64,000 nucleotides of DNA from Sphingorhabdus pulchriflava (GTDB lineage: Bacteria > Pseudomonadota > Alphaproteobacteria > Sphingomonadales > Sphingomonadaceae). A program made the position numbers and the translations under genes. Each line of letters begins with the position of its first letter. The first letter of the stretch is position 1. The DNA lies in assembly GCF_003367235.1 (NCBI RefSeq), contig NZ_QRGP01000003.1:1-64000 (forward strand), given 5' to 3'. Shown here one piece after another: positions 26,576-35,457 of the stretch. Below the pieces are notes generated by a model, which did no database searches, was not told where the DNA came from, and saw nothing but the letters and a program-made list of their open reading frames with translations.

Positions 26576-27186
26576 GCAATCTGGACGCGGCCATCGAAGC
26601 CTTCAGCAAGGGTGAAATCATCGTCATCACCGGCGACCGGTTCCGCCGGGGTGACATTGATTTCGCGGTTGCAGCCAAGCATATCACAGCCGATGCGATC
26701 AACTTCATGGCGCGCCATGGCCGCGGCCTTATCTGCCTATCGTTGACGCCCGCAAGGGCCGTCAAACTGGGCATCAGCCTAATCAATCCCGGCAGCGAGC
26801 GCCAGTCAGGCCGTCCCTTCGGTCGATCGATTGAGGCGCGCGCCGATGTGACGACAGGCATTTCTGCAGCAGATCGGGCGAAGACAGTCGAAGTTGCAGT
26901 GGCCGATGGTGCGAATAGCGACGATCTGGTCTCCCCCGGGCATGTCTTCCCGCTGATCGCAGCCGATGGCGGCACAGCCGAGCGACCGGCAGCCGCTGAA
27001 GCCTCGATCGATCTGTGTCGCCTTGCCGGGTGCGGAGATACGGCAGTCATTTGCTCGATCATGCGCGATGATGGCGAGATGGCGAGGCTCAACGATATAA
27101 GCGATCTGATTGCGCGCTTTGATCTGAAAGTTGCCGACATCGATGATCTGCTGGCGCAAATGGACAATCTGCACCCTGCAGATTGA
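26572..27186 (+). CDS. RibB-like protein lacking catalytic metal ligands
   Basis: This 204-residue protein is clearly homologous to 3,4-dihydroxy-2-butanone-4-phosphate synthase: DAINFMARHGRGLICLSLT, VTTGISAADRAKTVEVAVAD, SPGHVFPLIAADGG and ICSIMRDDGEMAR are conserved. Yet the acidic loop DDEDRENEGD is replaced by TGDRFRRGD (residues 20-28), and the GHTEA motif reads AAAEA (140-144). The Mg2+-binding Glu and His are therefore missing, so riboflavin-precursor synthesis is unlikely. It ends a flavin-dependent operon, overlapping the FMN reductase by 4 nt. A sugar-phosphate-binding, chaperone or altered-reaction role is possible, but none is shown. Confidence 0.85.
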   Translation: MSNLDAAIEAFSKGEIIVITGDRFRRGDIDFAVAAKHITADAINFMARHGRGLICLSLTPARAVKLGISLINPGSERQSGRPFGRSIEARADVTTGISAADRAKTVEVAVADGANSDDLVSPGHVFPLIAADGGTAERPAAAEASIDLCRLAGCGDTAVICSIMRDDGEMARLNDISDLIARFDLKVADIDDLLAQMDNLHPAD

Positions 27187-27223
27187 GGGCAACAAAGGCT
27201 CGGTCAAACTGCTGAAATCGGCC

Positions 27224-28729
27224 TCAGGCCGGTGCCGGGCAATATTTTTTCAGATAGTCGCCATGGCTGGGCATATGCTGGACGACATAACGGATCGATT
27301 GCTCGATCGCGTCGAGCTCTTGCCTGGTTGAGGGCTGATTGAGGCAATCGGCCATCGGATTGTGGCCGTTCATCATGATGCCTTGTCCCATCATTACCGC
27401 GGCCCAGCTGGTCTCGGTGAACAGTTCATCGTCCTCGCGGAAAATCTGGCCGTTAAGGCGAAAAAGATCAGTCTTTTCAGTCAGGCTTTCGGGTACCGCC
27501 ATAGTGCGGCAATAGTTCCAGAACGCGCTGTCGTTTCTTGCGGTCGTGTTGTAATGGAGGATCAGAAAGTCGCGAATGCGCGCATATTCCTTGCCGGTCA
27601 GGCGATTGAAGGCATCTTCCTGCGTCTGGGTAATCCCGTCGAGTGACAATAGCGCAATTAGTTTGTTGATGCCCGTATTGATGAGGTGGATTGATGTCGA
27701 TTCAAGCGGCTCCATAAAGCCCGCCGAAAGACCAAGTGCCACGACATTTTTGTTCCAGAATTTCTTGCGCCGTCCGGTGGTGAAGCGGAGGAAGTTGGGG
27801 TCCGCACCTGGCTTTCCGGCAATGTTGTTCACCAATATGTCCAGCGCCTCGTCATCCGACATGAATTGGCTGCAATAGACATGGCCGTTGCCGTTGCGGT
27901 GCTGCAGCGGGACCTGCCATTGCCAGCCCGCCTTGTGTGCGGTGGCACGGGTATAAGGCAGGGGGCCGCTGCCATCTTCGCGCTCACAGGGAAGGGCGAC
28001 CGCGCGGTCGCAGGGCAGATAGTTGGTCCAATCCTCATAACCGGTCTTCAGTGCCTGTTCGATCAGGAGACCGCGAAAGCCCGAGCAATCGATGAAGAGA
28101 TCGCCTGCGATTTGCGTACCGTCTTCCAGTGTGATCGAGGTAACGAAACCGCTTTCGCCATCAATCGCGACATCATTGACCTTGCCTTCCAGGCGGACAA
28201 CGCCGCGCTTCTCGGCATAGCCGCGCAGGAAGCGGGCATAGCGGCCAGCATCAAGATGATAGGCATAGTTGACCGGAGGCAGATCTTCGCGCGCATAATC
28301 TTCGGTGCGGGCAAAGCGACCGAAATAGGCGGCCATGGTTTCGAGGTTAAAGACCTGGATTGGTCGCTTGTCTCCCGTCGCCTTGAATTTGTGCCAGGTG
28401 TGGTGGAAGGACATGCCCCCCATTTGATAGCCATAATTGCCGAAGGGGTGGATATAGCTGTCGCCAATCTTGCCCCAGTTGACGAACTGGATGCCCAGTT
28501 TGAAACTGCCCTGCACGGCGGACAGCATTTCGCGTTCGTCCACCTCGAGCAGCTTGTTGAAATCGAGGAAAGGCGGAATGGTGGCTTCACCGACGCCGAC
28601 GGTGCCGATCATCTCCGATTCGACAAGCGTGATTGCGACATCGCGTCCAGCGCGGAGGCGGGAAAGTGCGGCGGCCGCCATCCAGCCTGCGGTTCCGCCG
28701 CCGACAATCACGATTTTATCTATGGCCAT
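27224..28729 (-). CDS. Flavin-dependent tryptophan-halogenase family protein
   Basis: This 501-residue protein has the FAD motif GGGTAG at residues 10-15, the catalytic-lysine segment GSFKLGIQFVNW (Lys77) and the WxWxIP-type signature as WQWQVP (269-274), placing it in the Trp_halogenase family. Known members chlorinate or brominate indoles with FADH2 and O2. The divergent neighbour is a carbohydrate-type TonB receptor. Such halogenase genes recur in glycan loci of Caulobacterales, Sphingomonadales and Xanthomonadales with no established substrate. I start at 28729 (GGGAGGAAAAG upstream); the frame extends to 28825 but would place the operators inside the gene. Confidence 0.9.
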   Translation of the reverse strand: MAIDKIVIVGGGTAGWMAAAALSRLRAGRDVAITLVESEMIGTVGVGEATIPPFLDFNKLLEVDEREMLSAVQGSFKLGIQFVNWGKIGDSYIHPFGNYGYQMGGMSFHHTWHKFKATGDKRPIQVFNLETMAAYFGRFARTEDYAREDLPPVNYAYHLDAGRYARFLRGYAEKRGVVRLEGKVNDVAIDGESGFVTSITLEDGTQIAGDLFIDCSGFRGLLIEQALKTGYEDWTNYLPCDRAVALPCEREDGSGPLPYTRATAHKAGWQWQVPLQHRNGNGHVYCSQFMSDDEALDILVNNIAGKPGADPNFLRFTTGRRKKFWNKNVVALGLSAGFMEPLESTSIHLINTGINKLIALLSLDGITQTQEDAFNRLTGKEYARIRDFLILHYNTTARNDSAFWNYCRTMAVPESLTEKTDLFRLNGQIFREDDELFTETSWAAVMMGQGIMMNGHNPMADCLNQPSTRQELDAIEQSIRYVVQHMPSHGDYLKKYCPAPA

Positions 28730-28780
28730 GGCGCCTTTTCCTCCCAGAAACTGTATAGACATATAACGCAGCTGCGCCAA

Positions 28781-28818
28781 TTGTGAACGTTCATTTTGTG
28801 TCTTGTGAACGCTCTCAA
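28781..28818. promoter_or_regulatory. Tandem LacI-type operators, halogenase/TonB promoter
   Basis: TTGTGAACGTTCA (28781-28793) and TTGTGAACGCTCTCAA (28803-28818) are repeated 22 bp apart, about two helical turns. They match the site before the GH3 gene (37901-37916). Combined consensus TTGWGARCGYTCWCAA is palindromic, as expected for a LacI dimer. Confidence 0.72.
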
Positions 28819-28892
28819 TTGGCATTATGTGTCAAAATGACGGAGGGACTCATACCCCCGCAGGAGGATTTAGGGAGGTTTGCTTGGCTACC

Positions 28893-31800
28893 ATGTCAAA
28901 ATTCGTGCGCACCAGCCGTTTTGCGGCGCTTTCGACGGCTTCAGGCCTCGCGCTGTGTGCGCTTGCGACCCAACCAGCTTTCGCACAATCAGCAGTAGAA
29001 GCGGATGCGAGCACTGCCGCCGAAGATACGGAAAATGAAATTGTTGTCAGCGGCTTTCGCAAATCACTCGAAAATGCACAGGGTATAAAGAAGGAAGCAG
29101 ACACTTTCGTAGACGTCATTACGGCGGAAGACATCGGTGCTCTGCCTGACCGTTCGGTTGCGGAAGCGCTTCAGCGCGTTCCGGGCGTTAACATCGGGCG
29201 CTTTGAAAAGACGACTGACCCGGATCGTTTCTCGGTCGAGGGTACTGGCGTCATTATCCGTGGCCTGCCTTTTGTCCGTTCGGAATTGAACGGGCGCGAC
29301 ATCTTTTCCGCGACCGGTGGTACGGTATTGTCTTTCAATGACGTGTCGCCCGAACTGCTGGGACGTGTCGAAGTCTTCAAAAACGTAACACCCGACATGA
29401 TTGATGGGGGCATTGCCGGTACCGTCAATCTCGTCACGCGCAAGCCTCTCGACAATCCCGGATTCAAGGTCGCCGGCACGATTGAGGGCAATTATGGCGA
29501 TCTCGCCAAAGAATGGTCGCCCGGCTTCTCCGGTATCATTTCCAACACCTGGGAAACCAGCGGAGGAAGCAAGTTCGGCTTGCAGCTTGGATATGCTAAA
29601 TCCGAACTCATCAGTCGCACCGACGCTTCGCAGCTCACCGACCCTTGCTACCGTGCCAACACGCTGACATCTACCTGTCTGCGTGTACGGGATGTAGGCT
29701 CAGGCGGCTTTGGCAACAGCACAAGTTTCAATGAGACCAACTTCCCGCCCGCCGGTACAGTCATCGTCCCCAAGGGTGCGGGCGTGCGCACCACTACGCT
29801 GGAACGCGATCGCGAGGCGTTTTCAGCCGTTGCACAATTTGAAAGCGGCGACGGTCGACTGGTTGCAACTGCCGAATTCCTGCGCTCGAACACCAAATTC
29901 TTCACAGACGAATATGCCATATTGGCATTGGTGAATAATGATGCTGGCTTCCCGGTGCAGGCCGCTGGCAGCACTTGGACCTTTGACGATAACAATGTGT
30001 TCCAGACCGGTACCCTGACCCAGACCGGTGGCGATTCCGGTTTCTCGCCCTGGGGTGGTTTGCCGACAGAGTTGTTGCGCTTTCAGCGCAAGACCAAAGC
30101 TACGACTGAGGATTTCTCTTTCGATGCCAAGTTCGAAGCGACCGATCGCTTGCGTTTCAACTTTGAGCTGCAGCATATCGGGTCAGAGCTGAGCCAGGAT
30201 GCGATTATCGGCACGATGGCGACATTCTCCGATGTCCGCATCGATAATAGCGGCAATGTCCCGAAGGTTGAGTTCATACTGCCGCAAGGCGCGCCGCAAG
30301 GAATCTATGGCAGCCCCGAATATACCTATTTCTGGTTCTTGCTCGATAGCCAGGCGCGCAACGAAGGCGATCTCAACAGTGTTCGTTTTGACGCCGAGTA
30401 TGACATTAGCGATGAAGGCTTCTTCAAGAGCGCCCGTTTCGGAACGCGATGGGCAGAGCGTGACCGGATTACGCGCGATACAAACTTTGGCAACTGGGGT
30501 ACGCTTGGCGCGCCCTGGACAGGTCGCGACGGATCCTGGAACAGGCCTGGTCCAAGCGGACCGTTGCCCGGTGCACGCCCCTATGGCGGCGGCGGCGGTG
30601 CTTACCCGATCGATTTCCCCGATGCATCTTCCTTCCGGAATCCGTTTGCCGATGGCTTCCAGCGCGGCAATGCCCCGGTTCCGATCGCCAATGGCGGCGG
30701 GTATTTCTATGGCGGTGACGATTTCATCGGCGAATATCTGAACGGTACGACTGCCGCGCAGGGCGCCGCGATCACCCGTTGGTCATTCCCGGACCGCTTG
30801 GGCGAAGCATGGGAACCAATCACAGATCGTACCAATTCTGACGGATCAGCCTGTACCCCGTTCTGCACAGGCGATATTTCGGATGTCACCGAATATACCA
30901 AGGCGGGCTATGCACGCGTCGATTTCGGCACTGATTTCGGTAATGGCTGGAATGTCGTGGGCAATTTCGGTGTCCGCTATGTCCACACCACAGTCAAAAG
31001 CGGTGGTAGAATTACATTGCCGAACCCCAACCGGTTCGACGCCTTGGCAGCCGGTGGCAATGGCGACGGCGTGGTGCAGGTGTCTGAAATCCAGACAGCA
31101 TGTAGCAATGTCGTGGTTGGCCAACAGGCACCCGGATTCTGTTCCTTGTCGGCCACCAGACAGGCCGAATTTGCGGCGGCACATACCGGGCAGGTCATCG
31201 TCGACGATCGCGACATAACATTTGATCACTGGCTACCCAGTTTCAACGCGAAGCTCGACGTCGGTGGTGGCCTGTTGTTCCGCTTTGCAGTTTCAAAGGG
31301 TATTTCGCGCCCCGACCTGGCACTGTTCCGCGCTGGCGGTGTCATTGCTGACAACACCGCGGATCTTTTGGCCGACGGCACGTTGGCAACCGGCCCGCTG
31401 TTCCAGCTCTCGACTGGTAACCGGAACGTTCAAGCGACCCAATCGTGGAACTACGATCTTTCGGCTGAGTGGTATTTCGACACAGTTGGTTCGATTTCGG
31501 TTTCTGCGTTCCTCAAGGACATTAAGGGGATCGTCAGCAGCGGTTCCAACGTCGTCGATTATCCGTCCGCCAATGGCGACATCGCTGTTGAGGTCAATGG
31601 CCCGAGCAACGAACTGGGTGGAACCCTCAAGGGTGTCGAACTCAGCTATCAGCAGACCTACGATTTCCTTCCGGGGTTGCTGAGCGGGCTCGGTACACAA
31701 TTGACCTACACCTATGTCGATGCGGGCGATTTCTCCAACGCTGACCTCATCGGGAACCGCGGCACCTTTGCTTCGCTCCAGCCGCTCCAGGGCGTTTCGA

Positions 31801-32123
31801 AACACACGGTGAACGCGACGGTCTTCTATGAGAAAGGTCCGCTGGCATTGCGTGCGGCCTATAACTGGCGGTCGGATTTCCTGATCACCCCGCGCGATGA
31901 CATTTTCCCGTTCTCGCCGATTTGGCAGGAATCTACCGGCCAACTCGACGCGTCGATATTCTATTCGGTTACGGATAATATCAAACTTGGGGTTCAGGGT
32001 GTGAACCTGCTCGATGCGGTCACACGAACCTCGCAGGTGGTCGATTTCGATGGAACACGCTTGACCCGTTCGGCGTTCCGCAACGACCGCCGCTTCACCT
32101 TTATGGCGCGCTTCGACTTTTAA
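28893..32123 (+). CDS. TonB-dependent receptor, glycan type
   Basis: This 1076-residue outer-membrane protein has a signal peptide (MSKFVRTSRFAALSTASGLA to AFAQ), a TonB box EIVVSGFRKSLENAQGIKKE, the plug (DRSVAEALQRVPGVNIGRFE; VEVFKNVTPDMIDGGIAGTV) and a long barrel closing with RRFTFMARFDF. The length and plug type match the large sugar receptors of Caulobacter/Xanthomonas-like glycan loci. The GGAGGATTTAGGGAGG stretch lies upstream of the ATG at 28893, where the signal peptide begins. It is divergent from the halogenase and heads the GH16-LacI-MFS group. Uptake of beta-glucan oligosaccharides is inferred from these neighbours. Confidence 0.92.
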   Translation: MSKFVRTSRFAALSTASGLALCALATQPAFAQSAVEADASTAAEDTENEIVVSGFRKSLENAQGIKKEADTFVDVITAEDIGALPDRSVAEALQRVPGVNIGRFEKTTDPDRFSVEGTGVIIRGLPFVRSELNGRDIFSATGGTVLSFNDVSPELLGRVEVFKNVTPDMIDGGIAGTVNLVTRKPLDNPGFKVAGTIEGNYGDLAKEWSPGFSGIISNTWETSGGSKFGLQLGYAKSELISRTDASQLTDPCYRANTLTSTCLRVRDVGSGGFGNSTSFNETNFPPAGTVIVPKGAGVRTTTLERDREAFSAVAQFESGDGRLVATAEFLRSNTKFFTDEYAILALVNNDAGFPVQAAGSTWTFDDNNVFQTGTLTQTGGDSGFSPWGGLPTELLRFQRKTKATTEDFSFDAKFEATDRLRFNFELQHIGSELSQDAIIGTMATFSDVRIDNSGNVPKVEFILPQGAPQGIYGSPEYTYFWFLLDSQARNEGDLNSVRFDAEYDISDEGFFKSARFGTRWAERDRITRDTNFGNWGTLGAPWTGRDGSWNRPGPSGPLPGARPYGGGGGAYPIDFPDASSFRNPFADGFQRGNAPVPIANGGGYFYGGDDFIGEYLNGTTAAQGAAITRWSFPDRLGEAWEPITDRTNSDGSACTPFCTGDISDVTEYTKAGYARVDFGTDFGNGWNVVGNFGVRYVHTTVKSGGRITLPNPNRFDALAAGGNGDGVVQVSEIQTACSNVVVGQQAPGFCSLSATRQAEFAAAHTGQVIVDDRDITFDHWLPSFNAKLDVGGGLLFRFAVSKGISRPDLALFRAGGVIADNTADLLADGTLATGPLFQLSTGNRNVQATQSWNYDLSAEWYFDTVGSISVSAFLKDIKGIVSSGSNVVDYPSANGDIAVEVNGPSNELGGTLKGVELSYQQTYDFLPGLLSGLGTQLTYTYVDAGDFSNADLIGNRGTFASLQPLQGVSKHTVNATVFYEKGPLALRAAYNWRSDFLITPRDDIFPFSPIWQESTGQLDASIFYSVTDNIKLGVQGVNLLDAVTRTSQVVDFDGTRLTRSAFRNDRRFTFMARFDF

Positions 32124-32144
32124 CAGTCGGGCAAATGTGAATAT

Positions 32145-32180
32145 AAAACGGGCTCTGGTCTCAAGACCTGGGCCCGTTTT
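32145..32180 (+). terminator. Rho-independent terminator after TonB receptor gene
   Basis: AAAACGGGC (32145-32153) pairs with GCCCGTTTT (32172-32180), and an inner GGTCT/AGACC stem extends the hairpin. The T-run closes it. It lies 22 nt after the receptor stop, so part of transcription should end before the GH16 gene. Confidence 0.82.
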
Positions 32181-32227
32181 GCATCTAGACGAATCCCGCC
32201 TATTGCAACCTGAGAAGGAGGGGAAAG

Positions 32228-33202
32228 ATGACCTTTGAGCAAGCGGTACTGCCAATTCTGGCCGGACTGGCGGTCGGCAATGTATCCGCCAGCCACGTCA
32301 TTTCGAACCCGAATGAATGGGAGTTGGTTTGGTCAGACGAGTTTGACGGGATCCAGCTTGATCGCAGCAAATGGATACCGGAAATTTCCTGCTGGGGTGG
32401 CGGTAACAACGAACGCCAATGCTATACCGACCGGACGAAAAACATCCGCGTCTCAAACGGCTATTTGCGCCTGATTGCCTATAAGGAAAAATTCCACGGT
32501 CCGGACCGCCCGCCCGAAATTGCGGCAAACCCCAATCCCAAAAAGGCGCAACCTTATACATCGGGAAAGATCCGCACGCTGGGTCTTTCCAGCTGGAAAT
32601 ATGGCAAGGTCGAATTCCGCGCAAAGCCGCCCAAGGGGCAGGGAACATGGCCTGCCGTATGGATGATGCCGTCTGAAAACTTCTATGGGCGATGGCCGCT
32701 TTCAGGCGAGATCGATATATTGGAAGGCGTCAATCTTGGTACGACTTGCCCGCAATGCGATGGAAATGTCGGCGAAAACCGGATGATCAGCGCGCTGCAT
32801 TTTGGAGATTATCCACCCAAGAACTTAGTTCGCGACACAAGGGTAGCGCTGCCTTCTCACGCGCTGCCCTCTGACGATTTTCATGTCTGGACGCTCGAAT
32901 GGGGCGAAGGGCTGATGCACTTCTACCTTGATGGCCGGAAATATTGGGAACTAACCGAGAAAGACTGGAGCAGTGCCTCTCCCAAGGCCAAAGGAAATCC
33001 CGTTGCGCCATTTGACCAGCGCTTTTACATCATGGCCAATCTGGCGATTGGTGGAAAGCTCTCGGAAGACAATAATGACAAAGGGGTCGCCAAAAATGTT
33101 GTGCCAGCCGAATTCGCCATCGACTGGATTCGCATCTATCAATGTCGCGGTGACAGGGAAAAGGGCCTGGCGTGCATGAAGGGCGTCGAAGGGGACAAAT
33201 AG
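32228..33202 (+). CDS. GH16 beta-glucanase (laminarinase-type)
   Basis: This 324-residue glycoside hydrolase family 16 protein has the catalytic motif GEIDILEG, with Glu161 as nucleophile, Asp163 and Glu166 as acid/base. Flanking segments WELVWSDEFDG, GTWPAVWMMP and HVWTLEWGEG are also family-typical. GH16 bacterial enzymes of this type cut beta-1,3 or mixed beta-1,3/1,4 glucans. The N-terminus (MTFEQAVLPILAGLAVGNVSA) is hydrophobic but lacks basic residues, an atypical signal peptide; the strong GAAGGAGGGG ribosome site fixes the start. With the TonB receptor, MFS carrier and GH3 enzyme it forms a complete glucan-use set. Confidence 0.93.
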   Translation: MTFEQAVLPILAGLAVGNVSASHVISNPNEWELVWSDEFDGIQLDRSKWIPEISCWGGGNNERQCYTDRTKNIRVSNGYLRLIAYKEKFHGPDRPPEIAANPNPKKAQPYTSGKIRTLGLSSWKYGKVEFRAKPPKGQGTWPAVWMMPSENFYGRWPLSGEIDILEGVNLGTTCPQCDGNVGENRMISALHFGDYPPKNLVRDTRVALPSHALPSDDFHVWTLEWGEGLMHFYLDGRKYWELTEKDWSSASPKAKGNPVAPFDQRFYIMANLAIGGKLSEDNNDKGVAKNVVPAEFAIDWIRIYQCRGDREKGLACMKGVEGDK

Positions 33203-33204
33203 GT

Positions 33205-34266
33205 ATGGCGAGACGCCGCCAAGCAGTCACGATCAAACACGTTGCCGCCGATGCAGGAGTTTCCCTGCAAACGGTTAGTCGTGTCATCAATAATGAACCC
33301 AATGTCCGGCCTGCCATGAAGGCCAAGGTACAGGCCTCGATCGACAAGCTTGGCTATGTCCCCTCGATTGCGGCGCAACGCATGAGCGGCTCGCGTTCCT
33401 ACCTGATATTGGCAATCAATGATCGCGATCGCACGATTGCCGATTGGCGCACACGGCAGGGCAGCGACTGGGTCGACCAGATGCTGTTAGGGGGGATGCT
33501 GAAATCCGCTGAATATGGCTATCGGATGATTTTCGAACTGGTCGATACGCACAGCGACCATGTCGAAAGGGAGTTGGGGGCGACTATCGCCGCGCTGCAG
33601 CCCGATGGCGTGATCCTGACACCGCCCCACTCCGAGAATCCACTTATTACGGGTCTGCTTGTAGAGCGGCGCATAGCTTTCGCTCGCATTGGTTCGATTG
33701 AGCCAGGCCCCGGCATTGCCATGACAATGGGCGACGAGGGCTCGGCACGGCTCGCTACAGAACATTTGATCGGCCTGGGGCATAGCTGTATCGGCTTCAT
33801 AGCTGGATCCGATGAATATAGCCTCTCGAGCTGGCGCGTTGACGGGTGGCGCAACGCAATGGCGGCTGCTGGACTGCCGCATGCAGGACTGTGTGCGCAG
33901 GGGGACTTCGGCTATGACAGTGGCGCAGCAGCGGCCCGCACGCTGCTCGAGCAAAACCCGCGGCCCACAGCTATTATTGCCAGCAGTGACCAGATGGCGC
34001 TTGCCGCGCTAGATACCGCGATTGAAAGAAGATTAAGAGTACCCGAAGACCTATCGCTAGTGAGTTTTGACAACACGCCGGTGACGCGGTTCACCGTTCC
34101 GCAACTCACGGCGATAGATCAGCCCATCGCGGCAACTTTCGCAAAAGCGGTAGAGTTGCTGATTACCAAAGGCAATGCGCCGGATCAGGCACAACCAGTT
34201 GTTACCGAAAGCTGTCTTGTACAGCGCGGAAGTACGGCTCCTCCGGGTGGAAATGCACCGCGCTGA
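33205..34266 (+). CDS. LacI family regulator of the glucan locus
   Basis: This 353-residue protein has the N-terminal HTH (VTIKHVAADAGVSLQTVSRV, then INNEPNVRP), the hinge region PSIAAQRMSGSRSY and the sugar-binding effector domain (DGVILTPPHSENP; IIASSDQMALAALDTAIERR). The ATG is 2 nt after the GH16 stop, and its end overlaps the MFS gene, so it is in the same operon. The palindromes at 28781-28818 and 37901-37916 are good candidates for its binding sites. Derepression by a gluco-oligosaccharide or glucose is likely but not shown. Confidence 0.9.
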   Translation: MARRRQAVTIKHVAADAGVSLQTVSRVINNEPNVRPAMKAKVQASIDKLGYVPSIAAQRMSGSRSYLILAINDRDRTIADWRTRQGSDWVDQMLLGGMLKSAEYGYRMIFELVDTHSDHVERELGATIAALQPDGVILTPPHSENPLITGLLVERRIAFARIGSIEPGPGIAMTMGDEGSARLATEHLIGLGHSCIGFIAGSDEYSLSSWRVDGWRNAMAAAGLPHAGLCAQGDFGYDSGAAAARTLLEQNPRPTAIIASSDQMALAALDTAIERRLRVPEDLSLVSFDNTPVTRFTVPQLTAIDQPIAATFAKAVELLITKGNAPDQAQPVVTESCLVQRGSTAPPGGNAPR

Positions 34267-35452
34267 AACCCCTACAAGCGGGGGTCAGTCCACGCTTTTT
34301 CTGTATCTCTATGCGCTCGCCATATCAGGCGGTTCGATCGCCTACATCCCCTTCCTGACCATATTGCTGCCGTTGCAGGCTTCGGCGTTTGCGGGCACCA
34401 ATGCGTTAAACCTTTTGGCCCATGTCGCTTTCGCCGGGGCCATTGCGGCAAGCCTGGCCAATATCGGCTTTGGCTGGGCAAGCGACATCAGCGGCACAAG
34501 GCGCCCCTGGATCGCGGCTGGGCTGGTTCTGTCCTCAGCACTGCTGCTTGCTATGCCACTGGCTACCACCGCATCGATGTTGATCGCGATGATCGTCGGT
34601 TGGCAGTTCTGCCTCAACATGATGCTTGCGCCGCTTGCGGCCTGGGCGGGGGATACGGTTCCGGACTCACAAAAAGGGATGCTTGGGGGCTTGCAGGCGC
34701 TTGCCCCGGCTTTGGGCGCATTGTCGGGTATGCTGGTCACATTGCATGGATTTGCCGGCTCTGGTGAGCGGTTGTTCTGGATTGTCGGACTGGTCGCTAT
34801 ACTGGTGGCTCCGTTGCTTCTGTTCGGTCGACCGATACCAATGCCGCAATTGATTCACATTGATATACATCCGAAACCAAGAGTGAGCAGAACAGGGCTC
34901 ACTGACATCGCCGTTACCCATATGTGGTTGGCACGTTTGCTGGTTCAAATTGCCGAGGCGTCGTTGTTCGCCTTTCTGCTGCTTTGGTTCCGCAGTGTTG
35001 AACCAGGATTTGGTGAGAACCGTGCCGCTGCCATTTTCACATTTGTTTTGGGTGCGGCCGTGCTTTTTGCTCTCAATATCGGCCGCTGGTCAGATCGCAC
35101 GGACCGACCCATTCTCCCGCTTGTCCTTTGCTCGGCAATCGCTGCTGTCGGCTTGCTTCTCATGTCTGTTGCGTCTGATCTCGTCTTGGCGATCAGCGGC
35201 TATGTTGTCTTCGGACTGGCCAGCAGCATTTTTTTGGCGCTGCATTCCAGTCAGACGCTTCGCGTTCTGCCTGCCCCAAAGACTCGTGGGCGTGATCTTG
35301 GACTGTTCAACCTGACAAACACAGTCCCGTCTTTGATCATGCCTTGGCTGACACTGGCACTGGTGCCGCTGTACGGGTTCGACGCGCTGTTCCTTTTACT
35401 TGCAGGTCTGGCGGCGCTCGCCTGCCTGCTGCTGCTCAGAATTCCGCGCTAG
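34253..35452 (+). CDS. MFS sugar transporter
   Basis: This 399-residue protein has about twelve hydrophobic segments in two halves. Major-facilitator features are present: GWASDISGTRRPWI in the helix 2-3 loop and the matching NIGRWSDRTDRPIL in the second half. The N-terminus is MHRAETPTSGGQSTLFLYLY. The start at 34253 overlaps the lacI stop by 14 nt. In this locus it most likely brings glucose or short beta-gluco-oligosaccharides from periplasm to cytoplasm, after the TonB receptor and GH16 enzyme act. The exact subfamily and coupling ion cannot be told from sequence alone. Confidence 0.87.
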   Translation: MHRAETPTSGGQSTLFLYLYALAISGGSIAYIPFLTILLPLQASAFAGTNALNLLAHVAFAGAIAASLANIGFGWASDISGTRRPWIAAGLVLSSALLLAMPLATTASMLIAMIVGWQFCLNMMLAPLAAWAGDTVPDSQKGMLGGLQALAPALGALSGMLVTLHGFAGSGERLFWIVGLVAILVAPLLLFGRPIPMPQLIHIDIHPKPRVSRTGLTDIAVTHMWLARLLVQIAEASLFAFLLLWFRSVEPGFGENRAAAIFTFVLGAAVLFALNIGRWSDRTDRPILPLVLCSAIAAVGLLLMSVASDLVLAISGYVVFGLASSIFLALHSSQTLRVLPAPKTRGRDLGLFNLTNTVPSLIMPWLTLALVPLYGFDALFLLLAGLAALACLLLLRIPR

Positions 35453-35457
35453 GTCGT

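Noticed and set aside
31293-32255. Open frame of about 320 codons opposite the 3-prime part of the large TonB receptor
   Set aside because: It spans the receptor terminator and has no domain; a codon-bias shadow.
32228-32290. GH16 protein as a cytoplasmic enzyme because its leader lacks basic residues
   Set aside because: A hydrophobic leader and an Ala-rich cleavage-like site are present, and periplasmic or outer action fits the TonB locus; export is still only probable.
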